The notes: a model not told the origin generated them from the sequence alone. A stretch of 64,000 bases of DNA from Streptococcus infantis (GCF_000960085.1 NZ_JYGT01000009.1:62001-126000), one strand, 5' to 3'. Counted from the first letter of the stretch, positions 27,181 through 36,678 are shown. Numbers and translations are program-made.

Positions 27181-28940
27181 TGAATATCCTAGAAGAAATT
27201 CAAAACTGTCCCGTTGAGTGGAAAGAGTTGGGGGAAGTGACTGATACTGTTACAAGTCCAGTAAAATTAACTAAAAAGGAGTATCAAGTATCAGGGAAAA
27301 TACCAATTGTTGATCAAGGGGAACAATTCATTGCAGGTTTTTCAGATTATGGAAAATATCTGAAAAAGGATGAATATATTATTTTTGGGGATCACTCAGA
27401 GCATGTAAAATATATAGATTTCGCTTTTGTTCAAGGAGCTGATGGTTTAAAAATTTTGAAACCTAAGAGTGGCATAAAAGCAAAATATATATACTATTGC
27501 TTTTGTAATTTTTATAAGAAAGAAGGAAGTTATAAAAGACATTGGAGTAAAGCAAGAACTACTCTTATACCAATTCCTCAAAGTGAAGAAATTCAAGAAA
27601 AAATCGTGCAAACACTTGACAAAATGACTGAGTATGTTACAGAATTGACCTCAGAATTGACCTCAGAATTGACCTCACGTAAAAAGCAATATTCTTTTTA
27701 TCGAGATAAACTTTTATCATTTGAGGATGAGGTTTATCAGGTTGAGTGGAAGACAATCCTAGATGTTTCTAAAAAGGTAACGTCTGGAGGGACACCAGAT
27801 AGATCAAATAGTTTATATTATGGAGGTTCAATTCCTTGGCTTAGAACTCAAGAGGTAGATTTTCGAGAGATTTATGGTACAGAATTAAGTATAACAGAAG
27901 AAGGTCTAGCGAATTCATCAGCTAAATGGATTGAAAAAAATGCGGTTATAGTGGCTATGTATGGAGCAACTGCTGCGAAAGTAGGTATTGCCAAGATTCC
28001 ATTAACAACAAATCAAGCATGTTGTAACATTGAGGTAGATGAAGATATAGCAAATTATCGTTATGTTTACCACTGGTTGACTTATAATTACGAAGCATTA
28101 AAATCAATGGGACAAGGATCGCAATCTAATATTAATGCGGGGGTGATAAAATCATTCAAAATCCCAGTCCCTTCCCTCGAAATCCAATCTCGCATTATTC
28201 AAGTTTTAGACAACTTTGATACGGTTTGTAACGACTTAAATATTGGACTACCAAAAGAGATTGAACTACGTCAAAAGCAGTACGAATATTTTCGAGAAAA
28301 ACTCTTGACATTCCTCGCTGAAGGCGAGTACACTGAGAGTAGAGTAGAGGAGTGGGACAACTCCGCTCTTATCAAACTTTTACAGTGGGTATTTGGTCCA
28401 ATTCGGGTGGAACTAGGTAGTGTGTTTGAAGTTATTGCAGGAGGTGATATTCCAAAGAATGGAATCTCTGCTATCGAAACAGAAGAATATCGTTATCCTA
28501 TCTTATCTAATGGAATTAACGAAAAATCATTATATGGTTGGACAAATCAAGCTAGAATCAAGAACCCTAGCCTAACGGTTTCAGCGAGAGGCACAATCGG
28601 ATGGACAAGTTATCGTGAAAAACCTTTCTTCCCTATAGTGAGATTGCTTGTGTTGACTCCAAAAATTAACCTCAATTTAAAATATGCTTATTATTTTATG
28701 AAATCTATCGAGAATAACTATGAAATTCCGCAAAGTGGGATTCCACAGTTAACGAAACCTATGATCCAGAGTAAAATAATTACACTACCACCTCTAGAAG
28801 AACAATCTAGTATAGTCTCCATTCTTGATAATTTCAATACCTTAACAGACTCTCTTTCTAAGGGTCTTCCAAAGGAAATTGAACTAAGACAGAAACAGTA
28901 CGAATACTGGAGAGAACAATTATTAAATTTTACTAGATAA
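27180..28940 (+). CDS. hsdS: Type I restriction-modification specificity subunit HsdS with three recognition units
   Basis: HsdS chooses the DNA target. Normal subunits have two target-recognition domains (TRDs), each followed by a conserved helix; this 586-residue protein has three such units. The helices begin near residues 141 ([12 protein letters not shown]), 337 ([12 protein letters not shown]) and 543 ([12 protein letters not shown]), each ending KQYxxxRxxLLxF. The last two share [15 protein letters not shown], and the TRDs between differ. Helix 1 contains the repeat [11 protein letters not shown], from three copies of a 12-bp unit. ATG 27180 is 5 nt after AGGAGGT; the in-frame ATG at 27177 is only 2 nt away. 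The frame is uninterrupted. Confidence 0.9.
   Translation: MNILEEIQNCPVEWKELGEVTDTVTSPVKLTKKEYQVSGKIPIVDQGEQFIAGFSDYGKYLKKDEYIIFGDHSEHVKYIDFAFVQGADGLKILKPKSGIKAKYIYYCFCNFYKKEGSYKRHWSKARTTLIPIPQSEEIQEKIVQTLDKMTEYVTELTSELTSELTSRKKQYSFYRDKLLSFEDEVYQVEWKTILDVSKKVTSGGTPDRSNSLYYGGSIPWLRTQEVDFREIYGTELSITEEGLANSSAKWIEKNAVIVAMYGATAAKVGIAKIPLTTNQACCNIEVDEDIANYRYVYHWLTYNYEALKSMGQGSQSNINAGVIKSFKIPVPSLEIQSRIIQVLDNFDTVCNDLNIGLPKEIELRQKQYEYFREKLLTFLAEGEYTESRVEEWDNSALIKLLQWVFGPIRVELGSVFEVIAGGDIPKNGISAIETEEYRYPILSNGINEKSLYGWTNQARIKNPSLTVSARGTIGWTSYREKPFFPIVRLLVLTPKINLNLKYAYYFMKSIENNYEIPQSGIPQLTKPMIQSKIITLPPLEEQSSIVSILDNFNTLTDSLSKGLPKEIELRQKQYEYWREQLLNFTR
27642..27677 (+). repeat. Tandem 12-bp repeat x3 inside hsdS
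   Basis: GAATTGACCTCA occurs three times without change (27642, 27654, 27666) and encodes a four-residue LTSE repeat in the helix after the first recognition domain. Copy-number change keeps the reading frame. Confidence 0.95.
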
Positions 28941-28995
28941 AGTCTTTAATCATATTGAAATAGAATCTCAATTAAAACAAAAAAGGAAGCATGCT

Positions 28996-31900
28996 ATGGT
29001 TGATTATTCAAAAATACATGAAGTAATTGCGGAAACAAATGAAGGGATTCTCTTGGCTGAGTATCAACCAGAGTATCGTACAGATAGGGAATATCAGTCA
29101 GAAGCTGATTTGGAAAATCAATTGATTTCTGATTTGGTGAATCATCTCAACTATGAACGCTTAAATATTCATACACCTGAAGAGCTCTTAGCAAATGCCA
29201 AGGTGCAAATAGAAAAACTCAATAAGGTGACTTTTACGAATGCTGAGTGGGATCGCTTTGTAGTAGAGTATCTGGATTGTCCCAATGAAGGGTTAGTTGA
29301 AAAAACTCGAAAAATCCAAGAGAATTATATCTATGATTTTGTCTTTGATGATGGACGAATTAAAAATATTTCCATCCTTGATAAGAAAAATATTCATAAC
29401 AACAGCATGCAGGTCATCAACCAAGTGACCCAAGTAGGTAGCCATACTAATCGTTATGATGTTACCATATTGGTAAATGGCCTTCCTTTAGTTCAGATTG
29501 AATTGAAAAGACGTGGTGTTAGTCTTAAAGAAGCTTTTGAACAAATCCATAGATATAGCAAGGAAAGCTTCAATAGCGAAAATTCTTTATACAAATATAT
29601 TCAAATTTTTGTGATTTCTAATGGAACCTATACACGCTACTTCGCAAATACGACAGCTCAAAATAAAAATCATTATGAATTCACCTGTGAATGGGCAGAC
29701 CGTAAAAATAAAACCATTCATGATTTAGAAGACTTTACCGTTACATTCCTAAGTAAACGAGTCCTCTTGGAAGTATTGACCAAGTATTGTGTCTTTGATG
29801 CTGATAATACCTTACTCATCATGCGCCCTTATCAGATAGCAGCAACGGAGAGTATTTTACGAAAGATTCATTCTACAAATGAAATGAAGAATTTCGGTAC
29901 AATCAATGCTTGTGGCTATATCTGGCATACGACAGGTTCAGGGAAAACTTTGACCAGCTTTAAGACCGCTCGTTTAGCAACAGAGTTGGACTATATTGAC
30001 AAAGTGATTTTTGTGGTGGATAGAAAAGACCTTGACTATCAAACCATGAAGGAATATCAAAAATTCCAACCAAATTCAGTCAATGGTAGTAATAATACAA
30101 AAGAACTCCAACGTAGTATTGAAGAAAATGATGGTAAAATCGTTGTCACAACCATTCAAAAATTAAATAAGTTTATAGCAGCAAATCCAAATCATGAAAT
30201 CTATAGTAAGAAATGTATCTTGATTTTTGACGAGTGCCATCGCTCCCAGTTTGGGAAGGCGCAAAAGCGTATCAAAAAAGCTTTTAAACAGTATGCTTTA
30301 TTTGGATTTACAGGGACTCCGATTTTCCCAGAAAATAGCTTAACGGGAGAAACAACCCAAGAAGTTTTTGGAGAACAACTTCATAACTACGTTATCACAG
30401 ATGCTATTCGAGATAAAAAAGTGTTGAAGTTCAAAGTCGACTATAACTATATCAAGCCTGAAATCAATAAGTATAGAGAAGCAGAAAAGGCAGTCGGTCG
30501 AGAGCTTGGTGAGAAGAAACTCAAAAAGATGGAGAAGGAGCTCCTTTTACATCCTGAACGGATTGCAACCATCACAGAATACCTGTTGAGAGTCTATAAC
30601 GACAAGACGCACCGAAATCAACACTATACTCATAAACAAAAACAACTGTCTGGTTTTAATGCCATGCTGGCTGTACAAAGTATTGAAGCTGCGAAATTAT
30701 ACTATGAAGAACTTCAGCGACAACAAGCAGCATTACCAGAAGCTAAGCGTTTGAAGGTCGCGACTATCTTTAGCTTTGCGCCTAACGAAGAACAGTCAGC
30801 TTATGGAGAGATTCAAGATGAAGAGCTAGACCCTCAAGATACAGCCATGCCTCTTTCATCTAAAGAGTTTCTGGCTAAGGCAATCTACGACTATAATCAA
30901 ATGTTCAAGACCAACTTTTCGACTGATGGGAAAGAGTTTCAAAATTACTATCGTGACCTTTCTAAACGAGTTAAGTCCAAGGAAGTGGATTTGCTGATTG
31001 TAGTGGGTATGTTTTTGACAGGATTTGATGCTCCAACCATGAATACTCTTTTTGTCGATAAAAATCTACGTTATCATGGTTTGATTCAGGCGTTTTCTAG
31101 AACCAATCGTATTTTTAACAAAGTTAAACCATTTGGGAATATCGTATGTTTCCGTGATTTAGAAAAAGCTACTCAAGAAGCTATAAAAACCTTTGGGGAT
31201 ACCAATAAGCTTGAAATTATCTTAGAAAAAAGTTTTAGCGAATACATGGACGGTTTCGTGGATCAGGTAACGGGTATCAAGGTTAAAGGTTATACAGAAG
31301 TTTGTCAGGAAATTCTGGAAAGATTCCCGAACCCACAAGAAATAGAAACAGAACGTGATAAAAAAGAGTTTGTTAAGTTATTTGGTGAGTTTCTGAAGCT
31401 TGATAACGTTCTTCGAAATTATGATGAATTTCAGGAAATCGACAAGCCTATCTCGGAAGGTTATCTCCAAGATTTAAGAAGTTCTTACGTGGAAATTCGA
31501 GATGAATTCTTAAACCTTAAAAACTATGAAAGAACAAAAGATTTAGGTGTTGACCTTTCAGATATTGAATTTGAGATTGAACTCTTAAAAACAGATGAGA
31601 TAAATCTTGACTATATTCTCGCATTAATTGTCGAAAAATCGAAGAATTCTGAGTCTAAGGAAGCAATGAAAGCAGAAGTTAGTCGAGTCATTCGCTCAAG
31701 TATTGATATTCGTGCTAAGGAAGAGTTGGTGATTGGCTTTATCAATGATACTGATTTAGCGAGTCTGAAAGACCATGATGAGATTATCAATGCATTCTAT
31801 GCTTATGGTAAAGAACGTAAAGCAGTCGCTATTCGGGAATTAGCAGAGTCTGAAAAGCTTGTAAAAGATTATCAATTATTCATTGATCGATCTATTCAAC

Positions 31901-32040
31901 GTGGTTATGCTGAGAATAGTGGAGCTGATTTGGATTCGATTATTCCACCGACTTCTCGTAGACACGGAGCTCGTGAACGTAAGAAACAAGAAGTTTTACA
32001 TCAGATTCAAACATTAGTAGAGATTTATTCAGGAATTTAG
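28996..32040 (+). CDS. hsdR: Type I restriction endonuclease subunit HsdR
   Basis: HsdR supplies the ATP-driven DNA translocation and cleavage of the type I complex. The 1014-residue protein has an N-terminal nuclease domain with VQIELKRRG (the ExK of the PD-ExK site) near residue 175, then the helicase motor: Walker A HTTGSGKTLTS near 320, DEAD-type FDECHRSQFG near 415 and FTGTPIF near 440, with motif VI FSRTNRIFNK near 705. The C-terminal 300 residues are helical. ATG follows AAGGAAG. A 55-bp gap separates it from hsdS and may hold a weak promoter. Confidence 0.95.
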   Translation: MVDYSKIHEVIAETNEGILLAEYQPEYRTDREYQSEADLENQLISDLVNHLNYERLNIHTPEELLANAKVQIEKLNKVTFTNAEWDRFVVEYLDCPNEGLVEKTRKIQENYIYDFVFDDGRIKNISILDKKNIHNNSMQVINQVTQVGSHTNRYDVTILVNGLPLVQIELKRRGVSLKEAFEQIHRYSKESFNSENSLYKYIQIFVISNGTYTRYFANTTAQNKNHYEFTCEWADRKNKTIHDLEDFTVTFLSKRVLLEVLTKYCVFDADNTLLIMRPYQIAATESILRKIHSTNEMKNFGTINACGYIWHTTGSGKTLTSFKTARLATELDYIDKVIFVVDRKDLDYQTMKEYQKFQPNSVNGSNNTKELQRSIEENDGKIVVTTIQKLNKFIAANPNHEIYSKKCILIFDECHRSQFGKAQKRIKKAFKQYALFGFTGTPIFPENSLTGETTQEVFGEQLHNYVITDAIRDKKVLKFKVDYNYIKPEINKYREAEKAVGRELGEKKLKKMEKELLLHPERIATITEYLLRVYNDKTHRNQHYTHKQKQLSGFNAMLAVQSIEAAKLYYEELQRQQAALPEAKRLKVATIFSFAPNEEQSAYGEIQDEELDPQDTAMPLSSKEFLAKAIYDYNQMFKTNFSTDGKEFQNYYRDLSKRVKSKEVDLLIVVGMFLTGFDAPTMNTLFVDKNLRYHGLIQAFSRTNRIFNKVKPFGNIVCFRDLEKATQEAIKTFGDTNKLEIILEKSFSEYMDGFVDQVTGIKVKGYTEVCQEILERFPNPQEIETERDKKEFVKLFGEFLKLDNVLRNYDEFQEIDKPISEGYLQDLRSSYVEIRDEFLNLKNYERTKDLGVDLSDIEFEIELLKTDEINLDYILALIVEKSKNSESKEAMKAEVSRVIRSSIDIRAKEELVIGFINDTDLASLKDHDEIINAFYAYGKERKAVAIRELAESEKLVKDYQLFIDRSIQRGYAENSGADLDSIIPPTSRRHGARERKKQEVLHQIQTLVEIYSGI

Positions 32041-32149
32041 CGAAGTGGACATTAGATTCATCAAAAAATCGATTCGCTTATTTTGCTTATTTTATAGAAA
32101 TAACTTTGTTTCCGTATTTCCTGGGAACTAGTAGAAAGTTAGGAGAAAT

Positions 32150-32554
32150 ATGGAAAACAACAACCAACGTGCCCTTTGTCAGCAACTCTGGGCGGAAAAT
32201 AAATACCTTGTTTTGAGCCATTCCAGCAATATTTACAAGGACATTCGTCAGTATCTCAAGCAAGAAGTGGTGGAGCTGAGTCAGGTTCAAGAGATGATTG
32301 ACCGTGCCTGCCAGATTCCAGAGCACAGGGGTCAGGTTTGCAACGCTTTTCAGCATATTTGGGGCTATTTTAAAAAGCAAGCCAGCCTTGATGAGCGTAA
32401 AGACTATATGCTCTTGCTGGATCACTATCGCTTTGGTCAGGCTACCAAAGAAGATCTGATTGCTAGGACTCGAGACTTGCTTAAGCGTTACCCAAATGCT
32501 TATCTGCAACATTCGACCTTGCTGAAAGGAGACTCCCATGAGACTTTGGCATGA
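32150..32554 (+). CDS. DUF1722 (YbgA-like) family protein
   Basis: This 134-residue protein resembles the DUF1722 domain of E. coli YbgA, whose gene lies next to the photolyase gene; function is unknown. The N-terminal LWAENKYLVLSHSSNIYKDI and the later HIWGYFKK and YPNAYLQHSTLL blocks support the family. AGGAGA precedes the ATG. The last 17 bp overlap the next gene, whose ribosome site (AAAGGAG) lies inside this one, so the two products are probably made together. The pairing with a UV-lesion glycosylase family suggests a DNA repair link, which is inference. Confidence 0.72.
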   Translation: MENNNQRALCQQLWAENKYLVLSHSSNIYKDIRQYLKQEVVELSQVQEMIDRACQIPEHRGQVCNAFQHIWGYFKKQASLDERKDYMLLLDHYRFGQATKEDLIARTRDLLKRYPNAYLQHSTLLKGDSHETLA

Positions 32555-32900
32555 GGCTTTGATTTCACAACTTCCCCGTCCTCAGCTCTTGGGGCAACAT
32601 CGAGAGTGCTGCGCCCTTCGTGGCAATGGCTGGGGCAGAAAGCATGCGACGGTTGACTATGTCTTTACCCACTCGCCTTATCGTCTCTATGCCTATCATC
32701 GCTTGATCATGGAGGAGATGACTGACCGTGGCTACAATGTCAGTCCAGAGTGGCTGGACAAGAACTACCGTGGCAAGACCCGCCCTCCTTATGAAAACTT
32801 AGCTGAGGAGAAGTTGAAAAGTCCCATCTATAGCGAGCATGACGCTGCCTACTATGAGGAGTGTCTGGCAAATCTTCGAGACAAGGGGATTGAGCTATAG
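32538..32900 (+). CDS. Pyrimidine dimer DNA glycosylase (endonuclease V) family protein
   Basis: This 120-residue protein matches the small family related to T4 endonuclease V, which cuts DNA at UV pyrimidine dimers. The segment QLLGQHRECCALRGNGWG aligns with the phage enzyme's active region, with an HRE in the place of its YRE (the phage Glu is catalytic). HATVDYVFTHSPYRLYAYHR and YNVSPEWLDKNYRG are conserved blocks of the bacterial relatives. Bacterial members lack direct biochemical proof in my knowledge, so activity is inferred. It overlaps the DUF1722 gene by 17 bp and is the last gene before the methionine locus. Confidence 0.72.
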   Translation: MRLWHEALISQLPRPQLLGQHRECCALRGNGWGRKHATVDYVFTHSPYRLYAYHRLIMEEMTDRGYNVSPEWLDKNYRGKTRPPYENLAEEKLKSPIYSEHDAAYYEECLANLRDKGIEL

Positions 32901-32992
32901 TCTTTTCTAATAGCAAGCCATAGTCAACTATCTGTTTACTCAAGTTTGACTATGAACAGGACTATCTTGGAATACTGTTAACCATTGTCTAC

Positions 32993-33028
32993 AAAAGGAT
33001 TTGGAGAATCTTCTCCAAATCCTTTTTT
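32993..33028 (+). terminator. Strong terminator before metE
   Basis: A perfect 15-bp stem (32994-33008 with 33011-33025), then a T run. It isolates metE from the accessory block. Confidence 0.93.
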
Positions 33029-33044
33029 GTGCTTCAAAAAGTGG

Positions 33045-33061
33045 TATAGTTTCAAACTATA
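33045..33061 (+). promoter_or_regulatory. MET-box (methionine regulator operator) upstream of metE
   Basis: TATAGTTTCAAACTATA is a perfect 17-bp palindrome about a central C and matches the streptococcal MET-box recognised by LysR-type methionine regulators (MtaR/MetR). A partial second copy, ATAGTTTCAA, lies at 33111-33120. The rest of the 32901-33143 gap holds the terminator and no gene. Confidence 0.85.
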
Positions 33062-33143
33062 TCAAAGCCTAATTTTTTACAATTATACAGATGATTTCTT
33101 TTCTGTTAAGATAGTTTCAACAACAATTTTTGGAGGACAAAAC

Positions 33144-35393
33144 ATGTCAACTACAATTATCGGTTTCCCTCGTTTGGGTGAATTCCGCGAATTAAAATTT
33201 ACAACTGAAAAATACTTTAGAAAAGAAATCTCAGAAGAAGAACTCTTGGCTGCGGCTAAAGAATTGCGTGCAAAACACTGGAACATCGTCAAAGAAAAAG
33301 GCATCACTGAAATCCCATCAAATGACTTTTCTCACTACGACAACTTCCTTGATGCTGCCTTCCTTTTCAACGTAGTTCCTGCATCAGTACAAAACTTAGA
33401 ATTATCTGATCTTGAACGTTACTTTGCTTTGGGACGTGGTTACCAAGGAGAAAAAGGGGATGTTCGTGCCCTTCCGATGAAGAAATGGTTCAACACTAAC
33501 TACCACTACATCGTTCCTAAATTTGAAAAAGACACTCAAGTAAAATTGGCTGGTCACAAGATTTTCGATGAGTTCCAAGAAGCAAAAGAATTGGGTCTCA
33601 ACACTCGTCCTGTCCTTGTCGGTCCATTCACTTTCCTTCAATTGTCAGACTTTGAAGAAGGTGTGAAAGCAGAAGACTTCGTAGATAGCTTAGTAGCTGC
33701 TTACCAAGATGTTTTTGCTAAATTGGCTGAACTTGGTGCAACTCGTATCCAACTCGACGAAGCTGCTCTTGTCAAAGATTTGACAGAAGAAGAAAAAGCC
33801 CTATTCTTGAACATCTACAACAAACTCTTGGCTGACAAGAAAGGTCTTGAAGTCTTGCTTCAAACATACTTCGGTGACGTTCGTGACGTTTACGCTGACC
33901 TTGTGAAATTGCCAGTAGATGCGATCGGTCTTGACTTTGTCGAAGGTAAGAAAACTCTTGAACTCGTTAAAGGTGGCTTCCCAGCTGACAAGACTCTTTA
34001 TGCAGGTATTGTCAATGGTAAGAACATCTGGCGCAACAACTACGAAAAGAGCTTGGCTATTCTTGAGCAAATCCCAGCTGAAAACATCGTTTTGACTAGC
34101 TCATGCTCACTTCTTCATGTGCCATTTACAACTGCTAACGAAGAATTTGAACCAGCTATCTTGAACCACTTTGCATTTGCAGTTGAAAAATTGGATGAAA
34201 TCCGTGACTTGGATGCTATCCGCAACGGTCAAGGTGCAGAAGCTCTTGCAGCAAACAAAGAACTCTTTGCAACTGAACGTGTTGGTGAAAATGCGGAACT
34301 TCGTGCACGTATCGCTGGATTGACTGACGCAGACTACACTCGTTTGCCAGCCTTTGCAGAACGTGAAGCGATCCAAGAAGAAGCATTCAAACTTCCAGCT
34401 CTTCCAACAACAACAATCGGTTCATTCCCTCAAACTAAGGAAGTTCGTGCTAAACGTTTGGCCTTCCGTAAGGGTGAATTGTCACAAGAAGAATACGATG
34501 CCTTCCTTGCTGAAACTATCGACGAATGGATCAAATGGCAAGAAGAAGTGGGATTTGACGTGCTTGTACACGGTGAATTCGAGCGTAATGACATGGTTGA
34601 GTACTTCGGTCAAAACTTGTCTGGTTACCTCTTCTCTAAGAACGGTTGGGTACAATCATACGGTATGCGTGGGGTTAAACCACCAATCATCTGGGGTGAT
34701 GTCACTCGTCTCAACCCAATCACTGTTAAATGGTCTAGCTACGCACAAAGCCGTACGGACAAACCTGTTAAAGGTATGTTGACTGGACCTGTTACTATAC
34801 TTAACTGGTCATTCCCACGTGAAGACATCTCTATCAAGGATTCTACTCTTCAAATCGCTCTTGCAATCAAGGATGAAGTTCTTGACCTTGAAGCTGCAGG
34901 CGTGAAAATCATCCAAATCGACGAGGCTGCTCTTCGTGAAAAATTGCCACTCCGTCGTAGCGACTGGTACGAAGACTACCTTGACTGGGCTATTCCAGCC
35001 TTCCGTTTGGTCCACTCAACTGTAGCACCAGACACACAAATCCACACTCACATGTGTTACTCAGAATTTACAGATATCATCCCAGCTATCGACAACATGG
35101 ATGCAGACGTTATCTCATTTGAAGCTAGCCGTTCAAACCTTGAAATCTTGGACGAACTCAAAGCGAAAAACTTCCAAACAGAAGTTGGACCTGGGGTTTA
35201 CGATATCCACTCACCTCGTGTGCCTAACGAAGGCGAAATCGACCACACCATCGAAGCTATCCTTGCTAAAGTACCAAGCAAGAAAGTTTGGATCAACCCT
35301 GACTGTGGTTTGAAAACACGTGGTATTCCAGAAACGAAAGAAAGCTTGATCCGCCTTGTAGAAGCTGCCAAAGCTGCGCGTGAGAAATTGTAA
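33144..35393 (+). CDS. metE: Cobalamin-independent methionine synthase
   Basis: MetE transfers the methyl group of 5-methyltetrahydropteroyl-triglutamate to homocysteine to make methionine. At 749 residues it has the duplicated barrel fold: N-terminal part from [16 protein letters not shown], and C-terminal part from about 430 ([14 protein letters not shown]). HTHMCYSEF and [10 protein letters not shown] provide the His and Cys zinc ligands. ATG 33144 follows GGAGG (33132-33136); the frame extends upstream to 32985 but that part covers the MET-box and promoter region. metF follows 63 bp later, the usual pair. Confidence 0.97.
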   Translation: MSTTIIGFPRLGEFRELKFTTEKYFRKEISEEELLAAAKELRAKHWNIVKEKGITEIPSNDFSHYDNFLDAAFLFNVVPASVQNLELSDLERYFALGRGYQGEKGDVRALPMKKWFNTNYHYIVPKFEKDTQVKLAGHKIFDEFQEAKELGLNTRPVLVGPFTFLQLSDFEEGVKAEDFVDSLVAAYQDVFAKLAELGATRIQLDEAALVKDLTEEEKALFLNIYNKLLADKKGLEVLLQTYFGDVRDVYADLVKLPVDAIGLDFVEGKKTLELVKGGFPADKTLYAGIVNGKNIWRNNYEKSLAILEQIPAENIVLTSSCSLLHVPFTTANEEFEPAILNHFAFAVEKLDEIRDLDAIRNGQGAEALAANKELFATERVGENAELRARIAGLTDADYTRLPAFAEREAIQEEAFKLPALPTTTIGSFPQTKEVRAKRLAFRKGELSQEEYDAFLAETIDEWIKWQEEVGFDVLVHGEFERNDMVEYFGQNLSGYLFSKNGWVQSYGMRGVKPPIIWGDVTRLNPITVKWSSYAQSRTDKPVKGMLTGPVTILNWSFPREDISIKDSTLQIALAIKDEVLDLEAAGVKIIQIDEAALREKLPLRRSDWYEDYLDWAIPAFRLVHSTVAPDTQIHTHMCYSEFTDIIPAIDNMDADVISFEASRSNLEILDELKAKNFQTEVGPGVYDIHSPRVPNEGEIDHTIEAILAKVPSKKVWINPDCGLKTRGIPETKESLIRLVEAAKAAREKL

Positions 35394-35456
35394 GAAAAGA
35401 CAGTTCTCTCTACACGGTTGATCAGTAAGAAATCAACTAGAAAAAGGTTATTACAT

Positions 35457-36317
35457 ATGTCGCGTCAAACACCGTCACTCTCATTTGAAGTTTTCCCTCC
35501 CAACCCATCAGTAGGCAATGACAAAATTATTGCAGCTCTGAAAGACATGCAGGGCTTGGCACCACACTTCATCAGTGTAACTGCCAGCAATAATAAATTT
35601 AATATCAAAGAGACGACGGTTCGTTTGGCTGACTATATCCAAAATGACTTGGAGATTCCGACCATTGCTCACTTGCCAGCTATTTATCTAACTAAGGATA
35701 AGGTAGCTGAGACTATTGCAGATTTGGATAAGGTTGGAGTTCAGAAAATCTTGGCTTTGCGTGGTGATATCATTCCTGGTGTTGAGCCGCAAAAGGATTT
35801 TCGTTACGCCACAGACTTGATTGAGTTTATCAATGAACAGGCACCGCATTTTGATGTAATTGGAGCTTGTTATCCAGAGGGACATCCTGATTCGCCAAAC
35901 CAAATCTCAGATATTCAAAATCTCAAGAAAAAAGTGGATGCAGGCTGTTCAAGCCTTGTCACTCAGCTTTTCTTTGACAATGAGCGTTTCTACGACTTCC
36001 AAGACAAATGTACCTTGGCTGGGATTGATGTTCCTATTCATGCCGGTATCATGCCAATCCTCAATCGTAACCAAGCGCTTCGTCTCTTGAAGACTTGTGA
36101 GAATATCCATCTCCCACGTAAGTTTAAGGCTATCTTGGACAAGTATGAGAATGACCCTGAGTCACTCAGAGCAGCAGGACTTGCCTATGCCGTAGACCAA
36201 ATCGTGGACTTGGTAACGCAAGACGTAGCAGGCGTGCATCTCTACACCATGAACAACGCAGACACTGCTCAGTACATCCACCAAGCAACTCATGCCTTGT
36301 TCAATCACCAACCTTAA
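35457..36317 (+). CDS. metF: Methylenetetrahydrofolate reductase
   Basis: MetF reduces methylene-THF to methyl-THF, the methyl donor used by MetE. The 286-residue FAD enzyme has the N-terminal SLSFEVFPPNPSVGND (the catalytic Glu is in FEVFPP), ISVTASNN, LALRGDI near residue 100 and the TQLFFDNERFYDF block near 175. ATG 35457 is 9 nt after AAAAAGG; the longer open frame from 35418 has no ribosome site. It is probably co-transcribed with metE under the same MET-box. Confidence 0.95.
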   Translation: MSRQTPSLSFEVFPPNPSVGNDKIIAALKDMQGLAPHFISVTASNNKFNIKETTVRLADYIQNDLEIPTIAHLPAIYLTKDKVAETIADLDKVGVQKILALRGDIIPGVEPQKDFRYATDLIEFINEQAPHFDVIGACYPEGHPDSPNQISDIQNLKKKVDAGCSSLVTQLFFDNERFYDFQDKCTLAGIDVPIHAGIMPILNRNQALRLLKTCENIHLPRKFKAILDKYENDPESLRAAGLAYAVDQIVDLVTQDVAGVHLYTMNNADTAQYIHQATHALFNHQP

Positions 36318-36329
36318 AATAATTAAAAG

Positions 36330-36370
36330 CAAACCATTCTTCTTTTCATAGCAGAATGGTTCCTTTTTTA
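36330..36370 (+). terminator. Terminator after metF
   Basis: AACCATTCT (36332-36340) pairs with AGAATGGTT (36353-36361), followed by CCTTTTTT. Confidence 0.9.
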
Positions 36371-36400
36371 TAGAAAAGACCGTACTTTTTAAGAAAAATA

Positions 36401-36409
36401 TGATAAAAT
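36401..36409 (+). promoter_or_regulatory. Extended -10 promoter of pnp
   Basis: TGATAAAAT (36401-36409) would start a transcript near 36416 with a leader of about 260 nt. A second TATAAT at 36649-36654 lacks a matching -35. Confidence 0.5.
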
Positions 36410-36529
36410 AGACTCTGTACGTACTTGATACAAAGATGAGGGTATAAACGATATTTAAGCAGTCTTAATCTTATTTCAAAGAGATGTAAGTTAAAGAATC
36501 AGATCTAAAATAATTTCGGAGTTGAACAC

Positions 36530-36619
36530 GGGCTAAATCCCTAGTGAAAAAGATAGATTTCCTGGTGTGCATCGCACACTGCATCAATCTCCTATTTTCA
36601 TACGGGATTCTTAACGCCC
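36530..36619 (+). promoter_or_regulatory. Long structured hairpin in the pnp leader
   Basis: Nested complementary segments form one long stem: GGGC (36530-36533) with GCCC (36616-36619), ATCCC (36537-36541) with GGGAT (36604-36608), TGAAAA (36545-36550) with TTTTCA (36595-36600), AGATT (36555-36559) with AATCT (36586-36590), and GTGTGC (36565-36570) with GCACAC (36574-36579) around an ATC loop. No T run follows, so it is not a terminator. In E. coli a leader stem cut by RNase III is the basis of pnp autoregulation; a similar role here is inference. Confidence 0.75.
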
Positions 36620-36678
36620 TTTGTATCCTGATTTTTGTAGGCAAGGCGTATAATTTTATCAATCCAAAGGGGATTACA

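Noticed and set aside
25612..32040. Inverting hsdS cassettes as in phase-variable pneumococcal loci
   Set aside because: No second hsdS, no recombinase gene and no inverted repeats within or around the system; only the tandem 12-bp repeat could vary.
32087..32539. 150-codon minus-strand frame opposite the DUF1722 gene
   Set aside because: The plus-strand frame has a ribosome site, family similarity and coupling to the next gene; the reverse frame has none of these.
32985..33143. N-terminal extension of metE in the same open frame
   Set aside because: It runs through the terminator and MET-box and lacks a ribosome site; GGAGG before 33144 marks the start.
36544..36678. N-terminal extension of pnp from GTG 36544
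   Set aside because: No ribosome site, sequence explained by the leader hairpin, and the protein from 36679 already has normal PNPase length.
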